DNA from: Micromonospora fulviviridis | GTDB lineage: Bacteria > Actinomycetota > Actinomycetes > Mycobacteriales > Micromonosporaceae | NCBI RefSeq assembly: GCF_014648395.1 | Contig: NZ_BMRA01000010.1 | Location: 62,001-126,000, forward strand | Reading direction: 5' to 3' | DNA: 64,000 nucleotides | In this document: positions 17,494 to 26,149 of the stretch, one piece after another | How the letters are laid out: every line of letters begins with the position of its first letter | How positions within the stretch are numbered: the first letter of the stretch is position 1 | The notes under the pieces: model-generated | Seen by the model: the letters and a program-made list of their open reading frames with translations, nothing else | Database searches by the model: none | What the model was told of the DNA's origin: nothing | Translations under genes and position numbers: made by a program

Positions 17494-18105
17494 GATCGGG
17501 GAGCACGTGGGGAGCAGCCGGGTGGGTTGAACGGCGTTGAACTGCATCCGACAGCGCGTGACGGCGCTCAACTGCACCCGCCCCTACCTGCGGCTTCGCG
17601 TTTCTGCAGGTCAGAGTGGGTGCAGCGTCCTGCTTCACGCCGGAGTGCTCAGCCATTTCGCGCTGCGGTCGACGGCGCTCTATGTTCCCTGGCGGGGGAG
17701 TGTGCGCAGGTCACGGCGGTAAGGAACCACTGGATGACCTGGCCTTGCAAGTGGGAGCAGATTGGGTGCAGGTTGGCGAAGTGGTCACCGCGCCCGAGGA
17801 GCTACCGAGGCTGGGCAGGGCAGAGGTCCCTGAACTGTGGTGATGCGGTCGAGCGGTGCGGCGTGACCTCCCAGAGAAGACCGAAGTGGTCAGGGTTCGC
17901 TGCTCCCCGCCTGGCTGGTGTCGGCTGTCGATCTGAGGCCCGACGACGCCAATTACGAGACCGGGGTCGCATCGATGTACGGCTCTGGGTAGCAGCCTGG
18001 TGGCGTCGGTATCGATCCCGCGAGCTGAGATCCGAATCCCACCGGCAGCCCTGTGAGCAGAGCTTCCTCAACGGTGACCACTTCGGCGAGCCCGAAGGCG
18101 TCGGC
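17494..18105. repeat. Diverged 610-bp direct repeat, copy 2
   Basis: This is the partner of 11,903-12,512 in the same orientation and about the same length. The conserved left-end hairpin is at 17,586-17,592 with 17,605-17,611. In the last 150 bp the minus-strand frame encoding EALLTGLPVGFGSQ aligns without gaps to EALVRGLPVGFASQ in copy 1, and both end in stop codons at the same place. This part may therefore derive from the 3' end of a gene. The two copies bracket roughly 5 kb of unrelated single genes. Confidence 0.75.
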
Positions 18106-18181
18106 ATGTGTTGCCCGCGGTGTTCTGCCGGGCATTGTCGCTCATGCGGGTGGTAGTAAACCCGTCGAAGGGGGGCCGCTG

Positions 18182-18757
18182 TCACGGTGACCCGGTGTTC
18201 AGGAGTTTGTAGAGGGTGTAGTTGTAGGGGCGGCGTCGGTCGTGGATGGCGCGTAACCGTGGTTGCTTGACCTGCGGCAGTCGAGGGAGAACGTTGAGGA
18301 AGATCTCACCGTCCGGCTCGAATCGGTGATTCGGGAGCAGTGCCGGCAGGGCGTCCGGCGGGATTGGGACGGACCGTCCAACCGGCTTCGGGGCTCGGTC
18401 GAACGCGAGGTGTCGCCAGGCGTCCCAGGCCAGCGGGACTGGCATCATCGGCGGGGTTACCGGCCAGAGTTCACCGGTTTGCGGGTGTTCCGGGATGAGG
18501 GCGAGGTCGCCGTCGGCGTGCGGAATGCCGGGCCCGGCTAGGACCAGGGTGCGTTCCTGCCCCGTACTGCCCGCCCCGACGAGGCGGTCGAGAGTTGGTC
18601 GGAAGACCTCGGCGACCTGGTGATCGGGGATCGCCACAGGGTCGCCGCCCGAGGCGGCCAGCATGTGTGCCAGTGCCGAGGCTGCGGTGGCCTTCCATTC
18701 GGGTGCCAGCATCGCCAGCGCGTTGGTTACGCCGAGGTAGGCCAGTCGAAGCAGCAC
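18182..18757 (-). pseudogene. Possible fusion of a transposase N-terminus to an unknown protein remnant
   Basis: A 191-codon frame is open from GTG 18757. Its first residues, MLLRLAYLGVTNALAML, match from memory the conserved start of an actinobacterial integrase-core (IS3-like) transposase. The expected continuation, RLLPMSDRDKD, is missing. The rest (APEWKATAASALAHMLAASGGDP and onward, Pro-rich, ending YKLLNTGSP) is not a transposase and I do not recognise it. An alternative is an ordinary 170-residue gene starting at an internal ATG (MLAPEWK). Its position directly after repeat copy 2 fits an insertion-deletion scar. Confidence 0.5.
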
Positions 18758-18944
18758 GACCAGTCATCCTCGCCCAGGGGTTTCAGCGATTCGACCAGCC
18801 TGGGCACGTTGATGAGGGCAAGATTTTGTCGTCGTGGTCAAGCCGGCCGTGACCAGGGCGGATGTCATTGTCGGCACCTGTAGGGCTAGCGGGCCCAAAA
18901 GGCAGCGCGCAGAGCCGACGAGCACGAGATATACGGAGGCACCC

Positions 18945-19861
18945 ATGAAGGCAATCGTCGCGATGGATCAGGCCGCGGAAGCAGCCGGGATCACACTCGC
19001 GGAGCGGCCTGAGCCGACGCCGGCGATCAACGACGTCGTCGTTGAAGTCCACGCGTCGGGTTTCGTCCCCGCGGAGTGGGAGTGGCCCTCGACGTGGGTC
19101 GATCGCTGCGGTCACGATCGCGCCCAGGCGATCATCGGCCACGAGTTCGCCGGAGTGGTCTCCTCCCTCGGCTACGCACGACGGGACTCTCGTTGGGACA
19201 GCGGGTGTTCGGGATCACGGACTGGCACCGCGATGGAACGCTGGCTGAGTACGCGGCCGTGGAGGCACGCAACCTTGCGCCGCTGCCGGGGAACGTCGAC
19301 TTCACGGTGGGTGCGAGTCTGCCGATCTCCGGCCTGACCGCGTGGCAGGGCCTGTTCCAGCACGGTCGTCTTCAGGCGGGGCAGAGCGTCCTCGCACACG
19401 GCGCCGCCGGCGCCGTCGGATCAGTGGTGACGCAGCTCGCCCGGGAGTTCGGCGCCTACGTCATCGGTACCGGTCGGGCGGCGGACCGCCAGGCGGCGCT
19501 CGACTTCGGCGCGAACGAGTTCCTCGACCTCGACCACGAGGATCTCGACGACATCGGCGGGGTCGACCTGGTCTTCGATGTCATCGGCGGTGATATCCAA
19601 AGGCGCTCGGCGAGCATCATCCGGCCTGGCGGGACGCTGGTGTCGGTGGTCGGACCTGTTGAGGCTCGACCTGTCGACGGCTTGGCGGTCGACTTCGTCG
19701 TCGAGTCCGTTCCGAGTCAGCTAATGGAGATCGTCGACCGGGTGCGAGACGGGCGCCTTCGCACGCACATCGGAACAGTCGCGACTCTCGACGACGCCAT
19801 CCCCGCGCTCAACCCGACCGAGCGGCGCAAGGGCAAGACCGTCATTCGCGTGCGCCCCTGA
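18945..19861 (+). pseudogene. Zinc-type quinone oxidoreductase/alcohol dehydrogenase, frameshifted
   Basis: ATG 18945 is preceded by GGAGG and starts an MDR-superfamily reductase (MKAIVAMDQAAEAAGITLAERPEPTP, then IIGHEFAGVVSSLGY). Near 19,178 the frame breaks. The continuation (TTGLSLGQRVFGITDW, then GAAGAVGSVVTQLAREFGAYVIGTG, the NADPH-binding motif) is one frame over and runs to the stop at 19861. Restoring one missing base after GGCTACG would give a normal protein of about 305 residues. It is either a recent single-base deletion or a sequencing error. The catalytic and Rossmann parts are otherwise complete. Confidence 0.82.
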
Positions 19862-19988
19862 GCGCCCTGGAATAGGCGCGCGCACCCAGCAGGCCCAGGC
19901 GGCGCGCGCAGGCGAAGCCGATGCCGCTGCCGCTGCCGCTGCCGGTGATCAGGGCGACCTGTCCGGCCAGCGGACGCGAGGTGGTCAC
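19842..19988 (-). pseudogene. Short-chain dehydrogenase, N-terminal remnant
   Basis: GTG 19988 overlaps the stop of the aminotransferase gene in a GTGA coupling. The frame encodes LAGQVALITGSGSGSGIGFACARRLGLLGA, an SDR nucleotide-binding start in which TGxxxGIG has gained one extra GS unit by expansion of a GGCAGC repeat. After about 36 residues homology stops and the frame ends at 48 codons. It overlaps the end of the convergent oxidoreductase by 20 bp. The gene was evidently the second in an aminotransferase-SDR operon and has been cut off by rearrangement. Confidence 0.7.
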
Positions 19989-21334
19989 CCCAGGAGCTCC
20001 GCGACGGCGGTCGTGAACACCTCGGTGTGGTGGTCCACGTCAGCGGCAGTCGTCGCGGGCGACATCAACGCCATGTTGTGGAACGGAGTGAGCAACACGC
20101 CGCGGTTGGCGAGGTACAGGTGCAGATAGTCCTCCAGTTCGCCGTCCGATGCGCGCGCCGATGAGGTCCCGTCGCGGGGGGCGGGTCGCGCGAACCGGTA
20201 CTCCGCCCGGGCGCCGAGCTGGTTGATCGACCACGGCAGGTCATGGGCCTCGATGACCGTGGTGACCGCGTCGGTGAACCGGGTCGCGAGCGCCGTCATT
20301 CCCGCAAACGCGGAATCGGTGAGCACATGCTCGAGCGTGGCTCGCGTGGCGGCCAGCGACAGCGCGTTCCCGGCCAGCGTCCCACCCACCCCGCCCATGT
20401 CGACCAGGTCGAGGTCGTCGCGGTCGAGGATCGCAGCGGCCAGCGCGGCGGAGAGGCCGTACGCGCCGACGGGCACCCCGCCGCCGATGGCCTTACCGAT
20501 GGTGACGATGTCCGGTGCGAGGCCCCAGGCACCCGTGCAGCCACCGGGGCCAGCCGAGAAGGTGTGCGTCTCATCGTTGATCAACAGAGTGCCGTGCCGG
20601 CGAGTCAGGCTACGTACCGCGTCGAGGTAGCCCGGCTCGGGCAGCACGATGCCGATGTTGGTCAGCGCCGGCTCCATGAGCACGGCGGCGACATCGCCGT
20701 GGGCGAGTTGCCGCGCGAGCCCGTCGGCGTCGTTGAACTCCGCCACTCGACTGGTCAGCGTCACGTCGCACGGAGCGCCGACGTTGCCCGGCCGGCTGAC
20801 CCCCTCGCCGTCCTCGCCGACGAGGATGAGTGACTCGTCGACGCTGCCGTGATAGCAGAAGCTGTTGACTAGGACCTTCGGTCGACCCGTGACCGCGCGC
20901 GCCAGGCGGATCGCCCAGCGGTTGGCGTCCGTGGCGGTCAGCGAGAAGCTCCACTTCGGCAGGCCGAACCGGCGGGTCAGCTCGGCGCCCACCCATTCGG
21001 CGTCCTCGGTCGGCATCATCGCCGTCGCTCCGCCGAGGGAGGCCAGCCGTCGCGTGACCGCCTCCGTCACCGCGGTCGGGCTGTGCCCCGCCATGGCTCC
21101 CGTGTCGCCCAGGCACAGGTCGACGTAATCGTGGCCGTCGAGGTCGACCACGTGGCTGCCGCGGGCGGACTCCAGGTACAGCGGGAAGCCGGCGGCTTGC
21201 TTGTTCATCCAGGTCATCGGCACTCGACCGAACAGGTGCTCTGCCTTCGCGTACGCCGCGGCCGAACGCGGATTCCGTCGGACGTAGCTGTCGCGCTCGC
21301 GCTCCAACAGAGTGCTGAGCCTGCTGCGATCCAT
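19985..21334 (-). CDS. Class III PLP-dependent aminotransferase (glutamate-1-semialdehyde aminomutase-like)
   Basis: This 449-residue enzyme has fold-type I class III features: the LCLGDTGAMAGHSP region after the substrate-binding Tyr/Trp segment, NDETHTFSAGPGG containing the cofactor-binding Asp-Glu region, and the Schiff-base Lys in TIGKAIGGGVPVGAYG. The closest idiom is the glutamate-1-semialdehyde 2,1-aminomutase/aspartate-aminotransferase-family group, which in secondary metabolism acts on diverse amino compounds. ATG 21334 has a strong AGGAGG SD. A TetR gene lies divergently. The co-transcribed SDR partner is truncated. Confidence 0.88.
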   Translation of the reverse strand: MDRSRLSTLLERERDSYVRRNPRSAAAYAKAEHLFGRVPMTWMNKQAAGFPLYLESARGSHVVDLDGHDYVDLCLGDTGAMAGHSPTAVTEAVTRRLASLGGATAMMPTEDAEWVGAELTRRFGLPKWSFSLTATDANRWAIRLARAVTGRPKVLVNSFCYHGSVDESLILVGEDGEGVSRPGNVGAPCDVTLTSRVAEFNDADGLARQLAHGDVAAVLMEPALTNIGIVLPEPGYLDAVRSLTRRHGTLLINDETHTFSAGPGGCTGAWGLAPDIVTIGKAIGGGVPVGAYGLSAALAAAILDRDDLDLVDMGGVGGTLAGNALSLAATRATLEHVLTDSAFAGMTALATRFTDAVTTVIEAHDLPWSINQLGARAEYRFARPAPRDGTSSARASDGELEDYLHLYLANRGVLLTPFHNMALMSPATTAADVDHHTEVFTTAVAELLG

Positions 21335-21407
21335 GGATCCTCCTGGAGACGATGCGGGCCGCGTGATCGGCGACGGAGCTGGAATCTACTCGCCGCGATT
21401 TCCTTCC

Positions 21408-21422
21408 GTCAACGGCGTTGAC
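21408..21422. promoter_or_regulatory. Palindromic operator candidate between aminotransferase and TetR genes
   Basis: A perfect 7-1-7 inverted repeat, GTCAACG-G-CGTTGAC, lies in the 203-bp region shared by the divergent aminotransferase and TetR genes. Size and location fit a TetR-family operator. Confidence 0.6.
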
Positions 21423-21537
21423 AGTGCCACTGACGACGGCCCGGCCCCGCCATGACCACCTGCCTGACCCGGCGCGGGCCACGGTCGCGGCGGTGTGATC
21501 TGCTGGCATCAGCGCGACCACGAGGAGGCCGAGTTCG

Positions 21538-22278
21538 ATGGCGAAGGAATCCGATGGCGGTCCCGGCGCCTCCCCGGATGCGCCGCCGGGGCCCACGCGC
21601 TCGTCCGGGACGAGGACGCGGGCAAGCCTCTCCCGGGAGGTCATCCTGCAGACCGCCATGCGCCTCGCCGACAGTGAGGGAGCGACCTTCCTGACCCTCA
21701 CCCGCCTCGGACGTGCCCTCGGCGCCGATCCCACCGCCCTCTACCGGCATTTCCGCAACAAGGACGAGCTCCTGCTCGCCATGGGTGACCAGATCATGGC
21801 GGAGGCGGTTGCGGGGATCGAGCCGGGCAGGACCTGGGTGGACACGTTGCGCAGCGCCGCCTGGTCCATGCGGCAGGCCTACCTGGCGCGTCCTGCGCTC
21901 GGGGCCCAGTCGGCCGCACGCTTCACCGGGGGCGACGCCGAGATGCAGCTCGTTCACACGATCATCGGCGAGCTGACGAAGGCGGGATTCGAGCCCGAAG
22001 AAGCCGCCCGTCACTGCCGTGCCTTCGCGGAGGTAGTCCTCGGGCACATCGGCATCACGGCGACACTGCTCAGCCTCTCTCCCGAGCAACAGGCGTTGGA
22101 TGTCGCGATCGGTATGCGTGCCTACGCCACCCCCGCGCAGCGCCCCGCGACGCTGCGGTCGGCCAGCACCCACGTGGCCACCGCTCTCGAGGACGAGAAC
22201 GAGGTGTTCCGCACGGTCCTGGAGACCTACCTCACAGGGCTCCGTTCCCGGGTCTCAGCAGCGCGACCCGACCGCTGA
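21538..22278 (+). CDS. TetR-family transcriptional regulator
   Basis: This 246-residue regulator has a disordered N-terminus rich in Gly and Pro (residues 1-30). A TetR helix-turn-helix follows (about 36-82), with FLTLTRLGRALGADPTALYRHFRNKDELLLAMGD, and then an all-helical ligand domain. GAGGAGG lies about 9 bp before the ATG. It is divergent from the class III aminotransferase and probably represses it through the palindrome at 21,408. The ligand is unknown. Confidence 0.9.
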   Translation: MAKESDGGPGASPDAPPGPTRSSGTRTRASLSREVILQTAMRLADSEGATFLTLTRLGRALGADPTALYRHFRNKDELLLAMGDQIMAEAVAGIEPGRTWVDTLRSAAWSMRQAYLARPALGAQSAARFTGGDAEMQLVHTIIGELTKAGFEPEEAARHCRAFAEVVLGHIGITATLLSLSPEQQALDVAIGMRAYATPAQRPATLRSASTHVATALEDENEVFRTVLETYLTGLRSRVSAARPDR

Positions 22279-22567
22279 GAAGGTCGACCCACGCTACGTG
22301 GACTCAATCTGCAGGCTGGCTAACGGCCGCTGGCTGGCATCGTCCACTGCCGTCGCGGTGTGGGGCGCTTGTGTCCACCCCGATCGTGATCACCTGGCCG
22401 TCCGCCCACTCCTCGACGAACTGACGAAAACCGCGGACCACATGCCGGCTTGGAGCACCGACTCCATCGCGGCAGCCACCGCAGCTTGGACCTGTGGTGG
22501 CCGGGGACGACGGTGCTGACCGTGTCGGCCTGAGCCTGGGCGGCCGACGGCGGGGTGGGCGCGCTGA
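22279..22567. other. Intergenic stretch with coding-like remnant on the minus strand
   Basis: No complete gene is visible. On the minus strand, about 22,310-22,445, a short open frame reads HVVRGFRQFVEEWADGQVITIGVDTSAPH with strongly GC-biased third positions, as if it were once coding. I do not recognise the family. The rest shows nothing. Confidence 0.3.
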
Positions 22568-24025
22568 TCACCAGGCGCAGGGCGCGTAGTCCTTCAGGAA
22601 GCAGCCGTACAGGTCTTCGCCCTGTTCGCCGCGGACGATCGGGTCGTAGACCCGGGCCGCGCCGTCGACCAGGTCCAGCGGGGCGTGGAAGCCGGCGTCC
22701 GCCAGCCGCATCTTCGTCGGGTGGGGCCGCTCGTCGGTGATCCAGCCGGTGTCGACGCTGGTCATGAGGATGCCGTCGGCCAGCATCTCCTGGGCGCTGG
22801 TCCGGGTGAGCATGTTCAGCGCGGCCTTGGCCATGTTGGTGTGCGGGTGCCCCGGCCCCTTGTAGCCGCGGGCGAACTGGCCCTCCATCGCCGACACGTT
22901 CACCACGTACTTCCGACGGGCAGTCGCTGCGGCCATCGCCGGTCGCAGTCGGCTGACCAGCACGAACGGCGCGGTCACGTTGCACAGCTGCACTTCGAGC
23001 AGCTCGACCGGATCCACCTCGTGCACCCGCTGCACCCAGCTGTTGACCGGGTCGAGGTCCGGCACCAGACCGCCGGCGTCAATGGCGGTGGCTGCCGCGA
23101 TCCGTTCCGGCGAGGCGGAGCCGCTGGTCAGCGCCAACGCGGTGAGCGCCTGCGGGGTGACCGGGGTCGACTGCGGCGGGGCGATAAGGCCCGCCGGGTC
23201 GCCCTGGCCGGTAGGTTTGGCGAACGTGATCAGCTCCGGCAAAGGGCCGTCCGGCAGGGCCGCCGCCTCCGCGGCGACGAGCTGCGCGTATGCCCCGGGC
23301 GTGCGGCGGACGGTCTGCGCCGCGTTGTTGATCAGGATGTCGAGTGGTCCCTGGGCGCTGACCGAGTCAGCGAGGGCGATCACCTGGGCGGGGTCACGCA
23401 GGTCGATCCCGACGATCCGCAGGCGGTGCAGCCAGTCCCCGCTGTCCGGCATCGCGGCGAATCGGCGGACCGCGTCGTGCGGGAACCGGGTGGTTACTGT
23501 GGTGTGCGCGCCGTCGCGCAGCAGCCGCAGCGCGATGTACATGCCGATCTTGGCTCGGCCGCCGGTTAGCAGCGCGCGCCGGCCAGTCAGGTCGGTGCGG
23601 GCGTTCCGGCGCTCCCGGTTGAGCGCGGCGCAGGGCGGGCAGAGCTGATGGTAGAAGGCGTCCACCTCGCGGTAACGCTGCTTGCAGACGTAGCAGCCGC
23701 GCGGATTGTGCAGGAAGCCGGCCGTGGCACCCACGGTGGGGGAGGCCAGCGGGATGCCCTGGGTTTCGTCGTCGATCCGGCCCGGGGCGCCGGTGGCGGT
23801 GGCCTCCGTCACCGCGCGGTCGGCCGCCGCAATGGCATCCCGCCGTTCCTCGCGTCGCCGCTGCTTGATCACCTTGTAGAGCTTTGCGGTGGCCCGTTGC
23901 ACCCGCACCACGTCGGGGTGATCGGGAGGCAGGTCCTCCAACGCCTCGAAGACGCTGAGACAGGTCTCCAGCCGGCCGCGGTCAATGCCGTGTTGACCGG
24001 TTTCGGTAATGTTGTCCGCCGTCAT
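22568..24025 (-). CDS. SDR-type oxidoreductase with N-terminal Cys4 module and altered active site
   Basis: This protein is 485 residues, nearly twice a classical SDR. Residues 1-145 carry a basic helix and a CxxC-x14-CxxC module (Cys111, 114, 129, 132) that looks like a zinc ribbon. The Rossmann part has TGGRAKIG (154-161), NNAAQ (233-237) and Ser379. The usual catalytic YxxxK reads TNMAK, with Thr396 in place of Tyr and Lys400 kept. I recall the phrase HPHTNMAKAALNMLTRT from related actinobacterial and fungal proteins, so the change is probably family-wide. ATG 24025 was chosen because the longer upstream frame is low-complexity and unlike protein. Substrate unknown. Confidence 0.82.
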   Translation of the reverse strand: MTADNITETGQHGIDRGRLETCLSVFEALEDLPPDHPDVVRVQRATAKLYKVIKQRRREERRDAIAAADRAVTEATATGAPGRIDDETQGIPLASPTVGATAGFLHNPRGCYVCKQRYREVDAFYHQLCPPCAALNRERRNARTDLTGRRALLTGGRAKIGMYIALRLLRDGAHTTVTTRFPHDAVRRFAAMPDSGDWLHRLRIVGIDLRDPAQVIALADSVSAQGPLDILINNAAQTVRRTPGAYAQLVAAEAAALPDGPLPELITFAKPTGQGDPAGLIAPPQSTPVTPQALTALALTSGSASPERIAAATAIDAGGLVPDLDPVNSWVQRVHEVDPVELLEVQLCNVTAPFVLVSRLRPAMAAATARRKYVVNVSAMEGQFARGYKGPGHPHTNMAKAALNMLTRTSAQEMLADGILMTSVDTGWITDERPHPTKMRLADAGFHAPLDLVDGAARVYDPIVRGEQGEDLYGCFLKDYAPCAW

Positions 24026-24305
24026 GCCGTCGCTGTCTCGTCCCGTTCCCTGCGCCGGATCTACCCGGCCCACCCCAAGTCCGACCCGGAACTGTACGCA
24101 CCGCACGCTCTCCGACGCATCCCGCGTCTGTTCAACAGCCCAAAGCCGTCCATGAGCACCAGGTAGCAGTCGCGCGGGGGGAGCTTCCGAATTCGGTCCG
24201 CGTGCGGGCCGCCGAACAGCTCCGGGGCGTTCCGGGCGGTGGGTGCGCCGCCGCGTGGGCGGCGCACCCTCGCTGGTACCGCGGGGCGGTGCGGTGGTGG
24301 TGTCG

Positions 24306-25634
24306 TCAGGCACCGAGGTCCCGGAGGAAAACGTCGTTCGCGCTATTGGTGTCGTTGGGCACCAGGTTGGTCGCCACTCCGCTGAAGAAGATGAGTCTGC
24401 CGTTGGCGCTGATCGACGGGCCACCGGTCTGGCTGTTGCCCTGGGTTCCGGCGGTGGAGACGCTGACGCGGGTGGTGGTGCCGGCTACGCGATCCCGCAG
24501 ATAGACGTCCCACAGGTACCCGTTGGTGTCGCCGGCTACCAGGTTCGTTGCTCCCGAGTCGAAGACGACGTAGCGGCCGTCCGCGCTGATCGCTGAGTTA
24601 TAGCTGTCCATGTTCGCTTGGGCGCCGCCCGTCGCGACACTGATTCTCGTCGTGGTGGCGGCAACCCGGTCGCGGAGGAAGATGTCGTAGCGGCCGTTGG
24701 TGTCGCCGGCCACCAGGTTGGTGGCGTACGAGTAGTAGGAGACGTAGCGGCCGTTGGCGCTGATCGCGGGGCGGTAGCTGTCGCTGTTCGCTTCGGCGCC
24801 GTTAGTGGAGTAGCTCAACGCGCTGGTGGTGGCGGTGACGAGGTCGCGGACGAAGATCTCAGAACCGTTGTAGGTGGGCGGCGTCGTCATGTTTGGCGCC
24901 GTCGAGGTGAACGCGACGTAGCGTCCATCGGGGGTGATCGCCGGCTGGCTGCTCTCCCCATAGGTGTCGCCGCCCGTGGTGGAGACGCTGACCCGGGTCG
25001 TGGTCGCGGCGACACGGTCCCACAGCAGGATGTCCGGCGACCAGTTCTCGTCGCCCGGCACCAGGTTCGTCGCCCACGAGGTGTACGCGACGTAGCGCCC
25101 GTCGCCGCTGATCGTCGGCTCGTAGCTGGGGTAGTCGCCCTCGGCGCCGCCGGTGGAGACGCTGATCCGGGTGGTGGTTCCGGCGACACGGTCGCGGAGG
25201 AAGACGTCGTCGGAGAAGTTGGCATCGCCCGGCACGAGGTTGGCGGCGTCCGAGACGAAGGCGACGTAGCGGCCGTCGGCGCTGATGACCGGGTCGGTGC
25301 TGTTGACGGTGTATTGGGCGCCGGACGACTGGGCGCCGCCGGTCGCGACGCTGACCCGTTCCGTGGTGCCGGTGGCCCGGTCACGGACGAAGATGTCCGA
25401 GCGGCCGTTGGTGTCGCCGGGGACCAGGTTGGTGGCCTCCGACGCGAAGGCCACCCAGCGCCCGTCGGGGCTGATCCCACGGCCTCCGCTGTGGCCGTTG
25501 CCCTGCGCCCCGCCGCTGGAGACGCTGACCCGGGTGGTGGTGGACGCCGTGGCGGCCGCGGGGACGGCGTGGATACCCACGAACGTCACAGTGGTGGTCG
25601 TCAGGATCGTGAGCCCGATACGTAGATTCCTCAT
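24306..25634 (-). CDS. Secreted seven-bladed beta-propeller protein (PD40/TolB-like)
   Basis: This 442-residue protein has a Sec signal peptide (MRNLRIGLTILTTTTVTFVGIHAVPAAATA) and then seven repeats of about 57 residues. Each repeat contains the pattern SxDGRYVAF, ATNLVxGDTN, DIFLRDRVAxTTTRxSVSTGGA, which is the PD40/WD40-like blade. Seven units would close a propeller, and the repeated xGDTNG loops could bind calcium or another ligand. Such proteins are usually extracellular binding scaffolds rather than enzymes. ATG 25634 is preceded by GGAG 5 bp upstream; the longer upstream frame lacks a signal peptide at its own N-terminus. It lies alone, upstream of the SDR on the same strand with a 280-bp gap. 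Confidence 0.88.
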   Translation of the reverse strand: MRNLRIGLTILTTTTVTFVGIHAVPAAATASTTTRVSVSSGGAQGNGHSGGRGISPDGRWVAFASEATNLVPGDTNGRSDIFVRDRATGTTERVSVATGGAQSSGAQYTVNSTDPVISADGRYVAFVSDAANLVPGDANFSDDVFLRDRVAGTTTRISVSTGGAEGDYPSYEPTISGDGRYVAYTSWATNLVPGDENWSPDILLWDRVAATTTRVSVSTTGGDTYGESSQPAITPDGRYVAFTSTAPNMTTPPTYNGSEIFVRDLVTATTSALSYSTNGAEANSDSYRPAISANGRYVSYYSYATNLVAGDTNGRYDIFLRDRVAATTTRISVATGGAQANMDSYNSAISADGRYVVFDSGATNLVAGDTNGYLWDVYLRDRVAGTTTRVSVSTAGTQGNSQTGGPSISANGRLIFFSGVATNLVPNDTNSANDVFLRDLGA

Positions 25635-26149
25635 GTCGGCTCCAAGGACCAAATTTCCGATGTTCAAACGGGCGCGCTCTCGCCCTCTTCGTCGACCACG
25701 AAGCTGCTGGTCGTCCGTGGCCTGCGCTTGAGTCACTGCGTCGACATCTGGCGTAGGATTTTGACCTGGCGTTCACAGATGGTTGAGTGTCAGCGCACGC
25801 GTCGTAGCGATTGTCGGTGGCGTGGTTGCCGTCCAATCGCTATTCTTTCCGGACCGGATGTCCGGACCGAGGCCAGAGTCGTCCCGCTATCGGCGCAGGT
25901 CAAGGCCCATCCGGCCACAAAACAAGAGGAACGGCAGCCGAAATCAGCATCTGACACAACGTCGTTTTCGGTCACGCGGCAGGGAGCGCCAGCAAACCCC
26001 TTGCCCTGCAACGGGTCCGCCAGACTTCCCGCCGCAAAAACGGCTGTTCCAGCAACTCGATCAGGTCACTTTCGAGCACCAATGCGGATTAGCGGATCTG
26101 TTGCGACGGGAGGGCGAAGCGACGGATTCCCATATAGCCTGACTTGCCT
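25635..26149. other. 515-bp region without a convincing gene
   Basis: The region separates the divergent propeller and recombinase genes. It is visibly less GC-rich than its surroundings (for example around 25,915-26,060). Open frames here have poor codon bias and no recognisable motif. It probably holds the promoters of both genes and may contain the decayed N-terminal part of the recombinase or an attachment region; neither can be shown. Confidence 0.4.

Noticed and set aside
17953..18135. 60-codon minus-strand frame in repeat copy 2 as a gene
   Set aside because: The aligned frame in copy 1 lacks the same start and upstream part; only a common 3' piece is kept, so it is described within the repeat.
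24306..25634. Regularly spaced DNA similarity resembling a repeat array
   Set aside because: It is the coding sequence of propeller blades, with repeats conserved at protein level and no CRISPR-like constant repeats or cas genes.
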